The notes beneath the pieces are model-generated. The model worked only from the letters and a program-made list of their open reading frames with translations, did not search any database and was not told the origin of the DNA. This document shows, one piece after another, positions 1 through 10,294 of a DNA stretch of 64,000 bases (positions are counted from its first letter, which is position 1; the number at the start of each line of letters is the position of its first letter). This DNA is from Prorocentrum cordatum (Eukaryota; Sar; Dinophyceae; Prorocentrales; Prorocentraceae). The position numbers were made by a program, and so were the translations under genes. The DNA is taken from contig CAUYUJ010019593.1 in NCBI GenBank assembly GCA_963575745.1, positions 643,437 through 707,436 of the forward strand, given 5' to 3'.

Positions 1-45
1 GAAGGCGGAGGAGGAGGAGGAGGAGGAGGAGAAGGAGGAGGAGAG
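1..45. repeat. GGA/GAG triplet microsatellite
   Basis: Near-perfect GGA repeat at the left edge. It opens every frame, so poly-Glu or poly-Arg readings here are not evidence of a gene. Confidence 0.9.
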
Positions 46-113
46 CGCCATCGACAGGGAAGGTGGGGGCCAAGAGGTCCGCCGGCTTGACGACGCCCGC
101 GTCGCCCGCGCCA

Positions 114-152
114 GCCCCCTCACTCTTATCCGCAACTGCGGGGTGCTACGTA
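114..152 (+). repeat. 39-bp dispersed motif, copy 1
   Basis: A 39-bp block beginning GCCCCCTCACTCTTATCC and ending GGGGTGCTACGTA recurs with one mismatch at 22502-22540 on the other strand. It holds a short inverted core (CCGCA/TGCGG). Likely the end of a dispersed repeat family; no function can be read from it. Confidence 0.7.
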
Positions 153-194
153 CTATTTTTCACTACTTTTGAGCACTCCTCCTGTAGAGCACTG

Positions 195-320
195 GCCATC
201 GCTCGGACGTCCATTTCCTGTGTTTTGTTCGGTTTCGTGCGTGGTTTCTTCGCCAAAATGATCAAGGATGCTCCTCGATGGTCCTCGCCGGAGAAAAAAG
301 GCACACGTCCGAGCGATGCC
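195..320 (+). mobile_element. 124-bp repeat with inverted ends, copy 1
   Basis: The ends are a perfect 14-bp inverted repeat: CATCGCTCGGACGT at 197-210 and ACGTCCGAGCGATG at 305-318. A second copy in the same orientation lies at 61918-62041, about 75 percent identical by eye. The minus strand can be read as a short peptide with TKPNKTQEMDVRAMA. The form fits a small inverted-repeat element, or a conserved module of a larger one. No target duplication was recognised. Confidence 0.65.
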
Positions 321-338
321 AAGAGCAACCGGCCTGGC

Positions 339-580
339 TTAGCCCTTGAGGACCGCGTCCGGCCCGTGCTCCACCTCCCGCAGGTCGCCGAGCAGGGGCA
401 GCGCCCAGTGGCTCTGCCCCCCCCGCTCGCACGCGCTGATGCCCGCGCTGTAGCTGACGCTGGTCGGGCTCAGCCGGGAGGCCCGCAGCTCCCGGAGCAG
501 CCACAGCGCGTGCTGCCACTGCCCGCCCTTCTCGCACGCGCTGATGCCCGCGTTGTATGTGATGTGTGAAGGAGGCCCGA
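339..580 (-). pseudogene. PPR repeat protein remnant (about two repeats)
   Basis: In one minus-strand frame the sequence reads two 35-residue pentatricopeptide repeats, with cores ISACEKGGQWQHAL and ISACERGGQSHWAL, then stops at TAA (339-341). PPR repeats form paired helices that bind single-stranded RNA, usually in organelles. Only about two repeats are present and upstream sequence does not continue the pattern, so this is the 3' end of a gene with unseen exons, or a fragment. It matches the four longer PPR genes in this window closely and is on the same strand. Confidence 0.6.
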
Positions 581-1010
581 GACACGCACATCCGCCGATC
601 CGGCGTGAGAGTTTCGGAGAGCGTGGGCTTGAGCTCGCTTTATGATGGCAGCGGCCTCCTCCAGGAGGGGTATGTAGGTTTTGCTGGAAAGTGTAGTCAA
701 GAGTGTCAAAACAGTCTGCAGGCCGCGGCGCTCAGGAGTCTCAAAACAGTGTCGCGGCGACACTGTCGCGCAAAAAAAAACGCAGGCCGCTCAGGCGACA
801 CTCGGCGCTGCCACGCCGCGCGCAATTTCGCAAACACGCCCCGCCGAGTGGGCGGTGGGCTGGGGGCAGAGCACCCGTGCCGCGCGCTGCCGAACCAACG
901 CGCGGCACATCAGGAAGCCAACGCGAGGCGCAAGAACCTGCGCAAGGGGGGCACCCACGGACGCGAGCTCGCGCTCGGGTCACGCGCAGGCCGCTTTGGA
1001 GCCAGGCGGC

Positions 1011-1032
1011 CTTGAGCCAAAATGGCCACGGA
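1011..1032 (-). other. relict dinoflagellate spliced leader
   Basis: On the minus strand these 22 nt match the conserved leader DCCGTAGCCATTTTGGCTCAAG except for one A-to-G change (CCGTGGCC). The leader is trans-spliced to all nuclear mRNAs, and genomic copies not followed by GT mark reverse-transcribed mRNAs that re-entered the genome. Here it is followed by GCCGCC, not a GT donor, so it is not an SL RNA gene. No clear ORF follows at once, so the retrocopy is probably decayed. Confidence 0.8.
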
Positions 1033-1103
1033 CGGAGTGGAGGGGGATGGATGAGGAGGGAGGGGCGGGGGCAGCGGGGTGGTCTGGGGAGGGGGGGTGC
1101 GAG

Positions 1104-1285
1104 GGCATAGCGGCGGAGCCCCATAGGGAGTTCCATCGGAGGCCCCATTGCCAGCGGTCGCATTCGGTCCGAGGGTCCACTTCGGCGCGCTCACACGTTC
1201 CGCGCCTTCATAGAGAGCTCCACCGAAGGCGCCAGCGGCAGCGGTTGCCTGCGGCCCGAGGGCCCACTCGGACACGCGCTGGTTT
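1104..1285. repeat. two units of a ~90-bp minisatellite
   Basis: Two successive units share the core GAGCTCCACCGAAGGCGCCAG (first unit diverged) and a tail ending GGGCCCACTCGG or GGGTCCACTTCGG. The same core recurs in the array at 21.48-22.13 kb. Confidence 0.6.
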
Positions 1286-1389
1286 TCGGAATCGCGCTCT
1301 CGCCTTAGGCACCTTCGCACCGCGGGCTCCTGGCGGGAAAAAGCGTCGGCCCACTCGGAATGAGAGGGGGTGGGGAGTAAGAGGGGGGG

Positions 1390-1435
1390 TTCGGCGGCGG
1401 CGACGGCGGCGGCGACGACGGCGGCGACGGCCGCT
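1390..1435. repeat. GGC triplet repeat
   Basis: CGGCGGCGACGGCGG-type triplet run between G-rich blocks; no gene supported. Confidence 0.8.
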
Positions 1436-1615
1436 CGGGTGCCCCCCCCCGCTGGCGCGGCGGCGCCCTCGGGCCGCCCGTGGCGGCCTGCCCCCTCGGG
1501 TGGCCGCGGGCGGGGCGGGAAGCAGGAGGCAAGAGGGGGGGAGAAGGGGGGGGAGAGGAGGGGGGAGGGAGGGGGGGGAGGAGGCGGGGGGGCTAAGGTC
1601 GCGTGCCAACTCACG

Positions 1616-1853
1616 ATGAAAACAGACGAGATGGAGAACAAGAACTAATGGCTCTCAGACCGATGCAAAGAACTCAACGAACAAAAACATCACCTCCTTG
1701 CCATTGTACATTGTAACAATGACAAGGAGGCGGACAGGAAAGCCAGAAAGGCCTCGAGGAAGGAGCATAAGGAGAAATATCGTGAGGCCTCGGAGGGGGA
1801 GAAACGCAACGCTGCCAATAATGAGCAAGAAAACGGAGCGCACGGGCCCCAGG
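1616..1853 (+). CDS. uncharacterised Lys/Glu-rich exon (interrupted)
   Basis: A plus-strand frame with natural-looking composition reads a charged, probably helical segment (WLSDRCKELNEQKHH then RKARKASRKEHKEKYREAS). It ends at a good 5' splice site, CAGG|GTAAGC, at about 1853/1854. The preceding ATGs are in the same frame but an in-frame TAA sits at 1646-1648, so either translation starts downstream, an intron lies there, or the copy is dead. No known domain is recognised. It is one of few plus-strand coding signals. Confidence 0.4.
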
Positions 1854-1861
1854 GTAAGCAA

Positions 1862-2560
1862 AGTTGGGGGAAGAGAAAGGTGAGGAGGGGGAGAGGATGA
1901 GGAGGGGGAGGAGCAGAAGGGGGAGGAGGAAGAGGGAGGGGGATGGGGAAGGGGAGGGACATGGGGGCGAAGGGGAGAGGGGTGAGGGAAGGGGTGAGGA
2001 GGGAAAAGGGAGAGGGGGGCGGGGCGGACGAAGGGAGGCGGGAGAAGGGAAAGGAGAGGCCCCGCCGTCATCACGCCTCGTTCCATTTTCTCATTCCACC
2101 ATCCTTCCTTCTCCTCCCTTCCGTCTCTGTTCCACTCCTCCGCCTCCTTCTCCTCCTCCTCCTCCGCCCTCCCCTTCCCCGCCGCCTCGACGCGGCTGAC
2201 TTCGCCCTCTGGCGATGCCAGGGGCGTCGGACGCAGCCGCGGGGGCACCCCGTCGGCCCGTCGGGCCCCTCTGACTCTGTCGGGCGCGGAGGGGGGGTAG
2301 GTGGCGACGGCTCGAGATCCGCGGGGGCGGGGAGCGGGGGGCAAGGGTTAGGCCGGTGGGGGATCGGGGGGGTGGGGTGGGCGGAAGAGTGGGGAAGAGA
2401 AATGCGCACCCCCGCCACACGTGTTTTTCTCCTCTGGCCTAGAGAGCTGGAGATACCGCGCCCTGACTGAGTCCAGTCAGGCCCCGATGCGGACCGACTC
2501 GCAACTCGTAACTGTCAGCCCGCATGCTGTCTGCGGGCTGGGACCTGGGCCGAGCTTGTG
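1862..2560. repeat. purine-rich then pyrimidine-rich tracts, no gene seen
   Basis: 1862-2060 is almost pure purine (GGGGAGGA type) and 2087-2200 pyrimidine-rich (CTCCTC). The long ORFs on both strands here come from base composition. 2200-2560 is GC-rich with no coding signal I can defend. Confidence 0.7.
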
Positions 2561-2564
2561 CGTG

Positions 2565-2579
2565 CGTGTGTGTGTGTGT

Positions 2580-2623
<44 letters not shown>

Positions 2624-2665
2624 CGTGCGTACGTGTGTGTGTGTGTGTGTGTTTGTTTGTGTGTG
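2565..2665. repeat. GT dinucleotide microsatellite
   Basis: About 100 bp of (GT)n with short GTGC, GTAC and GTTT interruptions. It can adopt Z-form DNA. Confidence 0.95.
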
Positions 2666-2842
2666 TACCTCTCTGTCGTGCTGCGTGCTTGCGCGCTGCG
2701 GGAGAGGGTGCTGCAGTGTTTTCTACACGCGCACCCAGCACCCGTGCTGACATGCACGCGCGGCGTCTGCGTGCGCTCGCTGCGCGCCGAACGCCAAAAT
2801 GGCAGCTCGTTTCACCGCGCCACTCGGTCCCAGGCAACCTAA

Positions 2843-3157
2843 CTACACATTAATTTTGACTTGCATGGCCAGCTGCACCCGCGCCAACAGGGTTGGATGC
2901 AAACGGTCCTGCGAAATGCCACGCTCCTTGAGGGCGCTCGTCGTCTTTACGATCGTAGCCCTCAGCAACTGCTTGTCAGTCGCTTTCTTAAAAGCCATGA
3001 ACAAACTGCCTGTCACAAGAGTCACCCACGCGTTGGTGATGATCTCTGACACCTTCTGGTAGTTCTGACCCCCCTCGATGCGCAATCCGTATTTCTCACC
3101 CTCGGACTCCCAGCGGGCCAGCGCCTTCCAAGAGGGAGGTGAAGGAGGGAAGGCCAT
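2843..3157 (-). CDS. C-terminal exon of gene 1 (uncharacterised large protein)
   Basis: A minus-strand frame reads about 95 residues from near [13 protein letters not shown] to [12 protein letters not shown] and a TAG stop. It follows the stop of the 859-codon frame of gene 1 by about 12 bases in a different frame. A pyrimidine-rich stretch ending TTGGAAG (about 3132) looks like a 3' splice site, so this is probably the last exon after a short intron starting inside 3169-3210. The residues from 3157 to about 3132 (PPSPPSW) would then be intron. The donor is not resolved. No domain is recognised. Confidence 0.55.
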   Translation of the reverse strand: MAFPPSPPSWKALARWESEGEKYGLRIEGGQNYQKVSEIITNAWVTLVTGSLFMAFKKATDKQLLRATIVKTTSALKERGISQDRLHPTLLARVQLAMQVKINV

Positions 3158-3168
3158 GCAGCGGTATC

Positions 3169-6100
3169 TTAGGCTAACTGGTGCGCGGCTTTCCTTCTTT
3201 CACCTTCCTCCTCGAAACCCATCTGCGACCCACTGAACAACTTAAGAAACAAACGCAAAGATACGTCGGGCGTGAGCCCGCGCACGTTTGCACCAACATA
3301 ACTGGGGGGGGGGCGCGCAGCCGCCTTCTCGGCAGCGTCCACATTCTTCTTCAAGGGGGCGATGGTCTTGCTCATCTCCGTGGACAAGATCGCACTGTCG
3401 GCGTGGACCGCCAAGTTTTTCCACGCGTGGAGGTTGGCTGGACCAGCGCTCAACCAGTCCGCGCCGTCGGGGAGGCCGTGCATGTAGGGCTCGATCTTCG
3501 CCGCTGTCGTCTGGGTCTCGGCCGATGCCACGTCGACGGCGCGCTGGCCCACCGTCTTCACCACGCGCCTCGCGTCCTCCACGTACCGGTGGATCTGCGC
3601 CTTCATGTGCTCGTGCAAGCTGATGTCCGAGTCGGCCTCGTCCTTGATGTAGGCGTCCAGCTTCTCCAGGAGGACGCGCGGGAGGGCGAGCTGCGGGTCC
3701 CCGAGATCCACCTGCTCCGCGATGAGCTTCTTCTCATCGTCGAAGAACTTCTGGACGATCGCCTCCGTGGTCGGCCTCAGCGACCGACATGCGCTCGATG
3801 CCTCCAAGCTCCGCTGCTGTCCCTTCGTGGCCGTGCTCGGCAGGAAGTCGTGCAAGTGGTGCGCTGCCTGCATCGCGGCGTCCGCCATCTCCTTGCTCCC
3901 CTCGGGCACCGTCAAGATCTTCTTGATGAGGACGCAGGCGCACTCGCCGAGCTTCGCAGTCATCGTCGAATCCAAGTCGTCCTTTGTCATCTTGTCCATG
4001 ATAAGGCGCAAGTCGTCGCGAAGGTTGACCGCGGTCGCCGTGTCAGCGAATATGTCGTTGACCAGCGTGGTCAACTGGGCCCTGATGGCATCGCGGGCCA
4101 TGGAGGCGTCGGCTTCGTCCATATCCGTCTTCATCTTCAGAAGCTCGACGTCCGACGGCATGGCGTCGACCGCCTTGCCCAACAGCTGGATGAACGTGCT
4201 CTGCTGCGTCTGCGCCAATGACCCCGTCGACGTGGCTGAGGCGACGCTGGCCGACAAATCTTTCAGCGCGGCCTTCACCTCCTTGACGACGGGGGTCGCG
4301 AGCTCGTCGTCCAGGGAGCACGCGACTTTCGGGATGGTGCTCAACGCCGCGGTGGCCGCAGCAACCGCCCCGTCGAAGTCCAGGGGGCTGCGCGCCACCG
4401 ACAAGAGGGCGGACATGGATGCTGAAACCTGGGGGGCGAGCTCCATGACCATGACTTTGTCCTTCATCAGGGTCGTCCACGTCTTGTTGTACTCGGCGCA
4501 CGCGCCGATGGCGATCGCCACCCCCTCCAGCCCGCTGAAGATGTCCCCGCGGTTGGGGTCGAGGGAGAGGATGTCGCTGTAGAAGGCGTCGATGTCGTCC
4601 GCCTTCCACGGGCTGGTCGGGTCGCAGATCTTGGCGACGCCGCCCACCATGGAGCCCAGCGCGCCCAAGAAGTGCGACGCGTCCTCGCAGAACTCCTCTG
4701 TGTCGGCCAGCAGATCGTCCATCAGCGAAGCCATCCGAGAAGAAATCGTCACGAGCATATCCTTCTTCTTGTGGCCTCCCTCGATCAGTGCAGTGTACAC
4801 GCCGCTGATGAAACTCTGGTTGAACATGCGGATCTTCTCGGCCATCTCGAGGTCAATGAAGTGGAGCTTCGGCGAATCCGCAGTGAAGGTGAGGCCCGCT
4901 TCCTGAGGGGATGTGGGCCATGGCCACACCATCTCAAAGAAGAAGGTGACGTCGGTCATGGACTGGAGCTCGACTGCCATGCGTTCCTGGAACATCTTCT
5001 TGCACGTGTTCTCCTTGACGACGGGCGGGACATCGATGGACTGGCGCAGGCGCTCGAAGGCGCCCTTGACATCGCCAGCCGAGGCGCTGAAGATGTTGGT
5101 CTCGTGAAGCTTGTTCGCGAGCTCGTACTTTGTCATGTGCAGGGTGAGTCTGTTCCACTGGTCCTTATCCTTGTCCTTCAGCCTTTTCAACTCTCCAGCG
5201 GCGTGGCGCGCTTGGACGCCCAACTTCCCAGCAGTGAGCACCTTCGACAAAGGGAGCTTCGCAATCCACTGGTCCCCCTTGCCCACAGCGGGGCCCCCTG
5301 CATTGGGGGCCTGGCTCGCCGAATCGTCAGCATCGGTGCTGCAGGTGTTCACCGCCGCTGCCTGGAGTCGGCCGATGGCCGACAGGGCGGATGGCACCCC
5401 GCTCACAGCGCTCCTCGCAGCACGTCGCTCCGCCATGACGTTGATCGTCGTCGCCAACAAGGTGCCCTTGCTGTAGAGCATGGGCGTGTGCGGAGAGTCA
5501 GTCTCGCCATCTCCCGCCCCCCCCGTTGGCGTGGACTCGACGCCGCCAGAGAGGACCGAGCACGCTCCTGACATGGTCATCGGCGGCGACATGGAGGGCA
5601 CCCCGCCCGGCGGCAACCCCCCGCCGCGGAGACGCCGCAGCCCCATCGAGTTGGCCATCTCCTCCGTGAGGGCCAGGTCGGCGCCCTCGTGGGTCTTGAG
5701 GTTCGCGACCAAGGTTGACGGGCCACTCGAGTGAGTCTGCTCGCCCATGCTCCAGTCGAACGTCCGCGTGCCCTGGGAGGCGAAGATGTGGTTTCCTGCT
5801 TCATGTACACGCAGCTCTTCTCGCTAACGACGCCCATGCTGATGCTCAGCGTGCGCAGGAAGGACCACTCGATCGTCCACATGAAGAGCCATACCTCTCC
5901 TCGACGTCTAGGCTGTCCTCCGAGTGCAACATCATCGAGGGGATCGATTTTGGGTTCTTCTTGGTGGGCTTGAAGCCGCAATATTTGTGCAGCTCTGACC
6001 TTGACATGATGAGGGCCTTCCGCTTCACTTTCATGGAGAAGACCTCGCGCTTGCCCACCTCCTCGGGGAAGAACGGCCTCTTACCCTGCTTCTTTCTCTG

Positions 6101-6286
6101 CATCTTCCCCTCGATGAAATCCTTCTTGAATACTTCGTCGCTCATGCTCGCGACGACGTCGGTGATCGTCATGAAGCTCAGGCTGTGGACGTAGACGTCG
6201 TCGCAACTGCGGCACACGAAGACGGCCTCGTCCTCGTGGGCGCGCTTGACCAGGTCGTCGCACGCCTCGCGGCGGCAAACAATTGC
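3169..6286 (-). CDS. gene 1, main coding exon: large dinoflagellate protein of unknown function, with two frame breaks
   Basis: Reading from 6286 down, a frame after a clear 3' splice site (TTTTTGTTTAACAG) encodes a Cys pattern C-x4-C-x15-C-x2-C (CRREAC ... CRSC), a Lys-rich stretch (KMQRKKQGKRPFF) and HKYCGFKPTKKNPKS. The frame breaks at about 5892 (after ...DVEERY) and again at about 5793 (MKQE/NHIF). In both places one added base would restore the reading. An 859-residue open frame (ATG at 5746-5748, stop 3169-3171) follows. It is mostly helical, with repeated Ala/Asp/Lys segments and the landmark FFFEMVWPWPTSP. The Cys cluster may bind zinc (inference). No named family is recognised. I recall similar uncharacterised proteins from dinoflagellates. 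The breaks mean decay or sequence error. Confidence 0.65.
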
Positions 6287-6675
6287 TGTTAAACAAAAAC
6301 TTGCTTCTCGGATCCTCGACCCCCCCCCCTCCGCGCCCCGCACGCGCTCCGCCCCCCCTCCTCCGCCACTCTGCGAGCGACGGGGGGGGGCGGGGGTGGG
6401 CGCAAGGGGGCGAGGGGGCAGGGGGCAGGGAGAGGGGAGGAGGGTCGGGAGCATCAGAGGATAGAGCATGGGGGGAATGAAGGACGGAGGGAGGAGGGGA
6501 AGGAGCAGGGAGCAGAAAGCAGGGGCGGGGGGTTGTTGCTGTGTTGTTGTGATTGTTGTTGATGTTGTTGTTGCTATTGTTTCGACTGTTGTTGTTGTTG
6601 CTGCTGCTATTGCTATTGCTAGTGGTGTTGCTGCTGTTGTGTTGTTGTTGCTATTGGTTCGGTTTTCAGCTGGAC
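6287..6675 (-). repeat. probable intron with poly-C/G and GTT repeats
   Basis: Lies between the proposed exons. It holds CCCCCC and GGGGG runs (6325-6440) and a degenerate (GTT)n tract (6528-6655), which reads (CAA)n on the coding strand. Confidence 0.5.
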
Positions 6676-6777
6676 CCTCGGCGCCTCGCCGCAGAGACCA
6701 CGCGTCGTGGACTTCGCACCGAGGCGGCGTTGGCGACCAGCAGCGGGCATCTCACCGTTGGAGCTGCGCTTGGCCAT
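6676..6777 (-). CDS. probable first coding exon of gene 1
   Basis: ATG at 6775-6777 (context GGAGATGGCC) opens 34 codons beginning MAKRSSNGEMPAAGRQ and ending GEAPR, just before a GT at 6675-6674. Third positions are almost all G or C, unlike the flanks. The next exon would begin after the acceptor at 6287. The phases as written do not match, so an unseen small exon, another donor or an indel is required. It is linked to gene 1 only by position and strand. Confidence 0.4.
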
Positions 6778-6839
6778 CTCCGATGCGAGCGGCTGGGCGT
6801 CGGGCGGCCGCGGTGCTGGTCGGGCACTGGCGGTCGGAG

Positions 6840-7720
6840 CACGCGTGCTCAAAGGCTCTGCGAAATTTGAGCCAAGAGGGCGACGCGACGCCGACGGTCG
6901 AACGGGGGCCCCTCGGGCCCCAGGGCGGCCCAGGGCCTTCAACAGCTGGGCCCCATGGCGGCCCAGGGCCCCCTAAGGCCCAGGTCCCGTTCAACTCGCA
7001 ACGGCCGAAGCCATGGGCCCCAAAAGGTCAACGACGAAACCTATGTGGGGCCTTTGGTTGCGCCCAGGATAGATTTATAGCGCGGGCCCCATTTTCAAAC
7101 TTAAAGCCCAGGCCGACTACGAGCTTGCCCCGAGAAGGGCCCCGATTTCGAGCAGCCAGATGCTTGTCTGCAGGACCCCTTGCTCTAATGATTATAATGT
7201 AATCATGAAACGGACGTAGCGGTGCCCAGACGGTCGGTCCAGGGCCTTCTCGGCGCCTTCTTTGCGACCCCCCTAGGGCGTAATTTGAACCCATCCGAAA
7301 CATGTGTGTGTTTCGGCATTGCCCAATCCTGGGTCCTCTCGGCAAGCTTCTTGGGGCTCCGAGAGGGCCCCACGAGGGGCCCAGGATGGCGTTGATGCCA
7401 GAAACCCAAACACATATGTTATTGCTTGGCCCTCCGCGTCTGGAGCACCCTCTGGGGCATCTGGGTGCCCTTTCTGAACCCTCTCAGAGCCCTCCCAGGG
7501 GCCTAAGAGGGACCCAACATGGGCACGATGCGGCTCCAATGGGGCCCAAGAGGGCCCCAAGGGCTCCCCGCGAGGGTCCAACGTCGCGGGAACTGGCCCT
7601 CTTCGCGACCCCTCTCGGCGCCCTCTCGGGACACTCTTTGGACACTCTTTGGGCGCGCGGGGGTCCTCAGAGTCTCCCCCCTGGCACTTTCTGGGCAGCT
7701 GAAGGTCTGAAGAGTCCCCC
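6840..7720. repeat. degenerate GGGCCC-type short repeats, no gene seen
   Basis: Many GGGCCCC, GGCCCAGGGC and AGAGGGCCCCAAG motifs at irregular 9-15-bp spacing, related in style to the arrays at 26.8-30 kb. Open frames exist on both strands without coding character. Confidence 0.5.
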
Positions 7721-7724
7721 CCCT

Positions 7725-8385
7725 GAAACTGTTTCGAGACTTTTCGGGGAGCTGTGTTTTCATTGGTTTTTTTTTTTCGCAGTGCGCTGTTTAGCGACTT
7801 GTTTGAGACTGGTTTGAGACTGTTTTGAGACTCTTGGGAATAGGGCGGCGGGTGCCCAAATCGCTTCTGAGACTCTGCCAAAGGACTATTTCGAGACTTT
7901 TTTTTTTTGATACGTTTTGGATACTTTTTGGGGTGGTTCGGCGCGGGAGACTGTTTCGAGACTTGGTCGACACTTTTTTTGCTACTTTTTCTGCACTTTT
8001 TGAACGGCTCCCAAACCCCCAAACAATCCCAAAATAGTATCAAAACGATATCAAAACAATCTCAAAACAGTCTCCTGGCCAACAACGGCACCAAAAAGTC
8101 CGAACACAATCTAAACACATATCAAAACAGTCCCCTTGCGGCCGCCGCCCTCCCCCCCCGCGCCAGGCCCCCAGGACGCGCAAAAAAACACAGGAAACAA
8201 TCTCAGACAGAGTCTCGAAAAAGTCCCGAAACAGTCTCCATCCGAATCCTTCGAACAGCTGCCCCCCGAGAGGGCGCCAACAACGAGTCTCGCAGTCCAG
8301 CGGAGTCCCAGGAGGAGTCTCAAGAAGAGTCTCGGTGCCAAAAGAGTCCCCCAGGGGAGTCTCGAAAAAGTCTGAGGGTACAGAA
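7725..8385. repeat. GTTTTGAGACT array that switches orientation
   Basis: Ten or more copies of GTTTNGAGACT lie on the plus strand between about 7725 and 7960. From about 8040 to 8380 the complementary motif AGTCTCNAAAC dominates. The whole forms a loose inverted array with its turn near 8000-8040. Single copies also occur near 700-760 and 17560. Confidence 0.65.
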
Positions 8386-8834
8386 GGCCCCCCTGGGGAG
8401 ACCTCCAGGAGCACCCCATGGCGCCCCAGCCACACCGACTGGCTGAAGGGCCGTCGTCGTCGCCGTCGTCGCCGCTGTCACCCTTATCACACTCGCTGCC
8501 GTCGCCGCCGTCGCCGCAGCCGCCGCCGCAGCGCACAGGGGGGGCCCCATCGCCCCAAAGGGCGCTCCAAGATGCGCCATCACGGCAATGATGACTGCAC
8601 TTACCGCAGGACGGAGTCTGAGATGCATGAGCTCGCGGGTCAGACATGGCGAAGCTGAGGAGAGGGGCGGCGGCGAAAGCCAAGAGAGGGCGCCAGACGG
8701 GGAGATGGGGGTGACAAATCACCTCGAACCGCTGCCCATCCACTTGCCAAGCCCAGGCTGTCAGGCACGGGGCACGTCGCCACGCCAAACCTCGGACAGA
8801 TCCGTTCAGCGATGGGGGAAGTGCAAGTGCTGCA
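8385..8834. other. no gene identified
   Basis: Contains a CGTCGTCGCCG triplet run (8450-8530). Otherwise GC-rich sequence without a defensible frame. Confidence 0.4.
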
Positions 8835-9015
8835 AGCTTTGACAATGAGTTTGCGCGGCGCCAAGGTTAAGGCGAGAGCGTAATTTGAACACCACTCGCC
8901 CTCCATCAGTGTAGCTGATGCAAGTTGTAGGCGAGCTCAGGCGAGAGCCGCAACTTGAAAACCGCCTGCCTTCCATCCGCGTCTGCTGCGGATGTTTAAG
9001 ACGAGCGTGCGCGGC
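8835..9015. repeat. TGCGCGGCGCTAAGGCGAGAGC tandem repeat, left cluster
   Basis: Two to three diverged units of about 70-95 bp share TGCGCGGCGC, AAGGCGAGAGC, TTGAAAACC and CCTNCCATC blocks. The same family lies at 62285-62460, near the other end of the window. Confidence 0.6.
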
Positions 9016-9231
9016 GCTAAGACGAGAGCCCCCGCCCCAACGTCGACCCCTGTCCCCCTCGCCCATCGGCGCCCCAGCCGCCCCTCTTGCACGGCAACCT
9101 ATAAGGGAAGCGAGGGCCTCACCCCCTCCTCATTTCGGTTGTCCCTGCCCTTCCCCCTCATCACCGTTCCCTGGCATCCTGCTCCTCCATCTCCCCCCCC
9201 CCCCACCCCTTAATCGTTGTTGTTTCATCGC

Positions 9232-9477
9232 TCATCGGGAGGGCGTCAATCCCTCTGGCTCCCCGGGCTCTCCAGGGCGCTGCGGGCGCTCCTTCGACAT
9301 GAGATCCAAACCACCTGGCAGGCCACGAAGGAGCTCCCGAGCACGCCGCCTCATGTACGGACGCAGCGCCAGGAGTGCGAATTTGTTTTTGCGCGACGGC
9401 TTGTCGTCACAGACCTCCCCAAGGTCCAGAACCCCCGATGCTAACAAGCCAAGTGGGCGGCCCTGCGCCGCCAAATT
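9232..9477 (-). CDS. possible last exon of gene 2
   Basis: A minus-strand frame of 81 codons plus TGA reads NLAAQGRPLGLLASG, GEVCDDKPSRKNKFA and RPYMRRRARELLRGL, a basic segment. A candidate acceptor (CTTGAG) at about 9478 would put it in phase with the donor at 9581. Its link to the gene upstream is inferred from strand and spacing. No domain is recognised. Confidence 0.4.
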   Translation of the reverse strand, partial: NLAAQGRPLGLLASGVLDLGEVCDDKPSRKNKFALLALRPYMRRRARELLRGLPGGLDLMSKERPQRPGEPGEPEGLTPSR

Positions 9478-9581
9478 CTCAAGATCGCCGCCGTGCGCTG
9501 CTGCGCTCATTGTGCAGCGGCCATGGCCACGATGGCACCTGGCCTCGAAACACCTGCCTTTCCTGTAATACACAATCGTAC

Positions 9582-9797
9582 CTTTTCCTTGGACATTGAC
9601 AGCATGCTGCACAGGCTCGCGGCTCGCCCGCGACCCCCACCCCTGAGCGGGAGGCCCGAGAGACAGGGGGCGGGGGCGGAGGCAGCGGAAAAAACAGGCG
9701 GTGGCAGAGGGGCCTCGGGCGGCAGCGGAACCTCGCCGCCGCCGTCGTCGCCCTCGCCCTCGCTGAACAACTCGTCGATGTCCACGCCGACCTCGTC
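9582..9797 (-). CDS. acidic exon, possibly of gene 2
   Basis: Exactly 72 codons lie between an acceptor (CCGCACAG, pyrimidine-rich upstream, ending 9798) and a donor (AAAAG|GTACGA, GT at 9581-9580). The reading starts DEVGVDIDELFSEGEGDD, acidic like the exon at 10.3 kb. Codons are strongly G/C-ending. Confidence 0.45.
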
Positions 9798-9979
9798 CTG
9801 TGCGGATCGAGGGGCAGGAGGGCGATGCAACCCCAGCCCTCCCACTCCACCCCAGACCCACAGAGGAGGCCTGCCGAGACGGCCCGACACGGCTCCAAGA
9901 TGACACCCAAGAGACATACATATGTTCCTCGTGTTGCTTCCGCCTCTTCACATCATCTTCCTCCTCCGTAATGTGCACC

Positions 9980-10230
9980 TGTTCATCTTACCAGGGATTG
10001 CTTCATATCCTACCTGCCTTCCACCGCCCCCTCCCTGACCCCCTGTCGTCAAACCTCCTCGTCGCCTCCCGCTCTTGGGGACGTATAGGGCCGTTTCGGT
10101 GGCGTGTCGGAACCTATCGGGGCTTGTTTGTGATGTGTTAGAGCCGTTGGTTTGTTTTACGTGTTGCTTGATTGTTGTGCTTTTGTTTGAAGCGTTGCTG
10201 TTTTACACTTTCCACACCGTTAACCTAACT
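9980..10230. other. T-rich non-coding stretch
   Basis: Relatively AT-rich (GTTTGTTTTACG type) sequence between coding pieces; probably intron. Confidence 0.4.
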
Positions 10231-10294
10231 AGCTAATGTGTTAAATGTAGAGGCCTCCCCACCTCAGGATTAGGCGATGCTTGCGGGAACTTAC

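Noticed and set aside
2785-2815. Second spliced-leader copy (GCCATTTTGGC on the minus strand)
   Set aside because: Only the 11-bp core matches; the flanks do not.
9562-9581. 19-bp intron between GTACGA and TTACAG
   Set aside because: Too short for a real intron; a longer intron to about 9478 fits the reading phase better.
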